Assembly: GCA_004151065.3 (NCBI GenBank)
Contig: NWUY0300049896.1
Location: 1 to 21,437, forward strand
From: Larix sibirica
Lineage: Eukaryota > Streptophyta > Pinopsida > Pinales > Pinaceae
Direction of reading: 5' to 3'
DNA: 21,437 bases
This document shows, piece by piece, positions 19,146 through 21,437 of this stretch (within the stretch, counting starts at the first letter, position 1; the number at the start of each line of letters is the position of its first letter). The notes below the pieces were generated by a model. It did no database searches. It saw nothing but the letters and a program-made list of their open reading frames with translations, and was not told the origin of the DNA. A program made the translations under genes and the position numbers.

Positions 19146-19764
19146 TAAAATGAAAAAAAATTACCGCATCGGAAAATTGTTTTTACCACCCTTCAATGTT
19201 GTATACCACTTAAGCACTTGTGCTACAGTTGACTCGTTGAAGCACCCTATCATTGGTGCTCCCTTGCGGTTGGATTTCTCTCGTTAGTTGCTTCCTACAT
19301 GGATTTGTAATTTTTCCAAACGGTGGGAAAATATCATTCTTGTGTATACATGGAAACCATGCCTTCTCAGTGCGTAATTGTCCAATTAATGTCTTTGTTA
19401 CCTTTTGTTAACACCTAATTTTTTTCCACCTACCATGTCGTTATCCCCGCTGTACATATACATCATTACCACATTTCATTTCCACGCCTTGGACCTTCAT
19501 TAAAACAAAAATCAAAATTGCACACCAAAAAGGACTAGTTTACAAATTAAATTGCTCAATTATCTTGAAATAAATGAGCAACCCTTGCCTTGACTTGATT
19601 TTTGGATGTTCCTATTTTTACCCTCAATGAAAAGAAGAAACTTGGCATGATTCCTATGATAGCCTAAATTGGATAAAGGATACAAAAAGTAAAAGGAAAA
19701 AATAAATAAATAAAACAAAATCAAAAATCAAAAATCAAAACCTGATCCTTATCCTAAAGCTATC
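19146..19764. other. Spacer, nothing recognised
   Basis: No open frame with protein-like content, repeat or RNA gene could be supported. An A-rich run with repeated TCAAAAA units at about 19722-19740 lies just before the LTR at 19765. Confidence 0.5.
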
Positions 19765-20109
19765 TGTTGGAGGAACCTAAGTCGACCTACCGACTAGGTC
19801 CTCCATCTGACTAAATGTAATATATGTCGACGGATTGTGTCGACCAATAACATGTCGGGTCGATCAATTGAACCAACAGGTAGTTATGTAACTATTTTGT
19901 CGATTGTATAAATAGGCTGGTGAGCCGACCTGTATGTTAATCAGAGATTTTTCACATATATGTAACTCTTCTACATATCTTGCTGAATAATAAAGGGCTT
20001 ATTGCTTCATCTCCCATTACTTGTTATTGTATCTGTATCTTTGTGATTGCTTGTGTATAATATTATAATATGTATCACTGGTAACCATGCGACCCCCGCA
20101 ACTACAACA
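19765..20109 (+). repeat. 5' LTR of the gypsy-like element
   Basis: The 345-bp LTR starts TGTTGG and ends ACAACA, a 5-bp terminal inverted repeat (TGTTG/CAACA). It contains a TATAAATA box at 19907-19914 and an AATAAA polyadenylation signal at 19989-19994 in the right order for U3 and R. Its first 120 bases are unusually rich in GTCGA and CCGAC motifs. Confidence 0.72.
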
Positions 20110-20131
20110 TTGGTTCTGTTGCGGGTGATGC
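20110..20131 (+). other. Primer-binding site of the gypsy-like element
   Basis: The site begins immediately after the LTR's CA end. By eye it matches about 15 of 20 bases of the Tat/Athila type, and several differences are C-to-T changes as expected from decay of methylated CpG. Confidence 0.55.
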
Positions 20132-20155
20132 ATGTAGAAGATAACAACCCACATT

Positions 20156-21330
20156 GTGTCGATTGCGCTAAATAGCACTGGTCGAGGTTCCAACCTGAAA
20201 CTGGACATGCTTGAGGCTGTCCAAAACGTTGCATCACGCAGGAAGGTATACAACTGGGCCGACCACCTCGTTGAAATCATATGTTACAAATGCCAGGAGG
20301 ATGGGTGGAAAATCCAATACCCGTCCTTGATCATCTAGATCACCATGGAACACTTGCGACCAATGGGCGACAAGAAATTTACAACAGACAAAGGACCTCT
20401 AATGGAAAAATTTTCACTCTTTCACCCATGGAGGAAGTTGACTTGGAGAAACAACAACCAAGATTTGGCTAGACAACTGGTTCCAAAACCTCAAAGTTCA
20501 AACAGCTAGATGGAGAGTACCACAAAATGTCTGACGAAGTTTACCACCGACTGCACAAATTCAATTGACTGTCAACCACACGTCGGTTTGGTATCTCGAA
20601 GGAGAAATCGAAGCAGCAAAAGAACTCAACTTTTACCTTCGGTCGAGCAGATATTTGGAGAACTCAGCAGACAATCCAATATAATCGTCCAAATACCACA
20701 ATAGGCAAAAAGAGTTAACCACCCAATGGTCGAACCCCTGATGGATGCGGAAAAAGAAGAGGATTATGAAGTGCGACTTCATCTAAACACATTCACACTT
20801 CGGTCGGTCCAGATTGTCAACATCAATCCTTTGGGGATTGCAATGACAACACACCAAGATCAGCCAGACATGGCAGAACAGTCGGAGGAAAGCACACAGT
20901 TAGATACTCCACCCCCGGAGTATGCCCTCACAAAAGAAAACCTTCATCGAATGGCCGAAGAAATATCCAAATACTGATAGAAGAGGAAGGCTAAAGTCCA
21001 AGGGAAAGGGAAGCAAAATATTTCTATACAAGAGCCGACATAAGAGGATAACGTGGAACTCATCGATGGCGCGGCACAAAATTTGAGTAGATGCAGCTAA
21101 AAACAAGGTCCCCATTGAAGAACAATTCAAGAAGTTCCTGGAAGAAGAGAGGATCCGATATTCAACACATCCACAGAAGAAAGCCAAGAATGTGGTTGAA
21201 CCTCATTGTCGATCTCACACAAATTCCACCACCACCTTCGCCGACCGCTTTCATGGAAGAAGAAATTTTTCTGACCCCTCCAACTGCCTCCACCTCTTCA
21301 CTTTTGCCATCAACTAATCTCCCATAATTA
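20156..21330 (+). pseudogene. Decayed gag region of the gypsy-like element
   Basis: From 20156 a frame runs to 20507 with a single TAG at 20336, giving a hydrophilic, tryptophan-containing gag-like segment. From about 20508 the more protein-like frame is shifted by one base and includes the motif WYLEGEIEAAKEL at about 20600-20640. It then shifts back at about 20726-20977 to an acidic segment. A basic and then proline/serine-rich segment follows to about 21327. No zinc knuckle was found. No family can be named beyond LTR-retroelement gag. The methionine at 20156 is only the first open codon of the frame; the true start is uncertain. Confidence 0.5.
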
Positions 21331-21437
21331 GTACAGACACTTCCTCAACCGTTAAGAGCTAAGATTCAAGTTGATAATGAATTGAACACTTTTATCAGTC
21401 AGCTCCCCTCACTTTTCCCCAATTGGCGAACATTAAT

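Larger units (their letters stand above)
19765..21437 (+). mobile_element. 5' part of a Ty3/gypsy-like LTR retrotransposon, continuing past the window
   Basis: The element shows an LTR, a primer-binding site and then a plus-strand gag-like region that reaches the window edge. The primer-binding site TTGGTTCTGTTGCGGGTGAT resembles the TTGGCGCCGTTGCCGGGGAT type found in Tat/Athila gypsy elements, rather than the methionine-tRNA type. No protease, reverse transcriptase or integrase falls inside the window, so the superfamily call rests on the primer site and general gag character. Stops and frame changes indicate decay. Confidence 0.6.

Noticed and set aside
1-21437. CRISPR arrays, tRNA or rRNA genes, riboswitches
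   Set aside because: None seen; the repeats present are tandem or transposon-derived with no spacer pattern, and no cloverleaf or rRNA signature was noticed by eye.

Overview
This window reads as nuclear DNA of a seed plant, most likely a conifer. It contains one apparently intact, intron-bearing protein-coding gene, and that gene is very close in sequence to conifer phenylcoumaran benzylic ether reductase (PCBER), a member of the isoflavone-reductase-like, short-chain-dehydrogenase-related family. Everything else that can be named is decayed transposable-element DNA, tandem duplications and AT-rich spacer. No bacterial operon, tRNA, rRNA or CRISPR array was seen.

Layout. Positions 1-5388: a probable minus-strand LTR-retrotransposon edge (primer-binding site at 12-23), AT-rich spacer, a 58-bp tandem duplication (1896-2011), a long minus-strand tract with decayed coding character but no recognisable family (about 2100-4600), and a roughly 210/290-bp tandem duplication (4727-5223). 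Positions 5389-8620: a 5'-intact but 3'-truncated Ty1/copia element with LTR, primer-binding site, gag, protease and integrase, broken by stops and frameshifts and lacking reverse transcriptase, RNase H and a 3' LTR. Positions about 8626-9500: part of another LTR element on the minus strand. Positions 9500-11295: spacer without a supported gene.

Positions 11296-16109 (minus strand): the PCBER gene. Five exons join in frame into 308 codons with GT-AG introns; the NADPH motif and the catalytic lysine are present. Introns 1-3 are short (81, 365 and 228 bp). Intron 4 is about 3.2 kb and holds tandem repeats, GC-richer islands and a displaced copy of the exon 4/intron 4 boundary. The promoter side (16110-16290) is a diverged tandem duplication.

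Positions 16290-18017: AT-rich spacer. Positions 18018-19145: a repeat-rich element with a CACTA-like terminus, GGAGGT-rich subterminal DNA and two arrays of 114-117-bp units. Positions 19765-21437: the 5' end of a Ty3/gypsy-like element (345-bp LTR, primer-binding site, decayed gag) running off the right edge.

The genes do not form a pathway: there is one working-looking metabolic gene among relics of at least four or five mobile elements. I found no convincing new biological system. The most informative oddities are the rearranged exon-boundary duplication inside PCBER intron 4 and the repeat element at 18018-19145.
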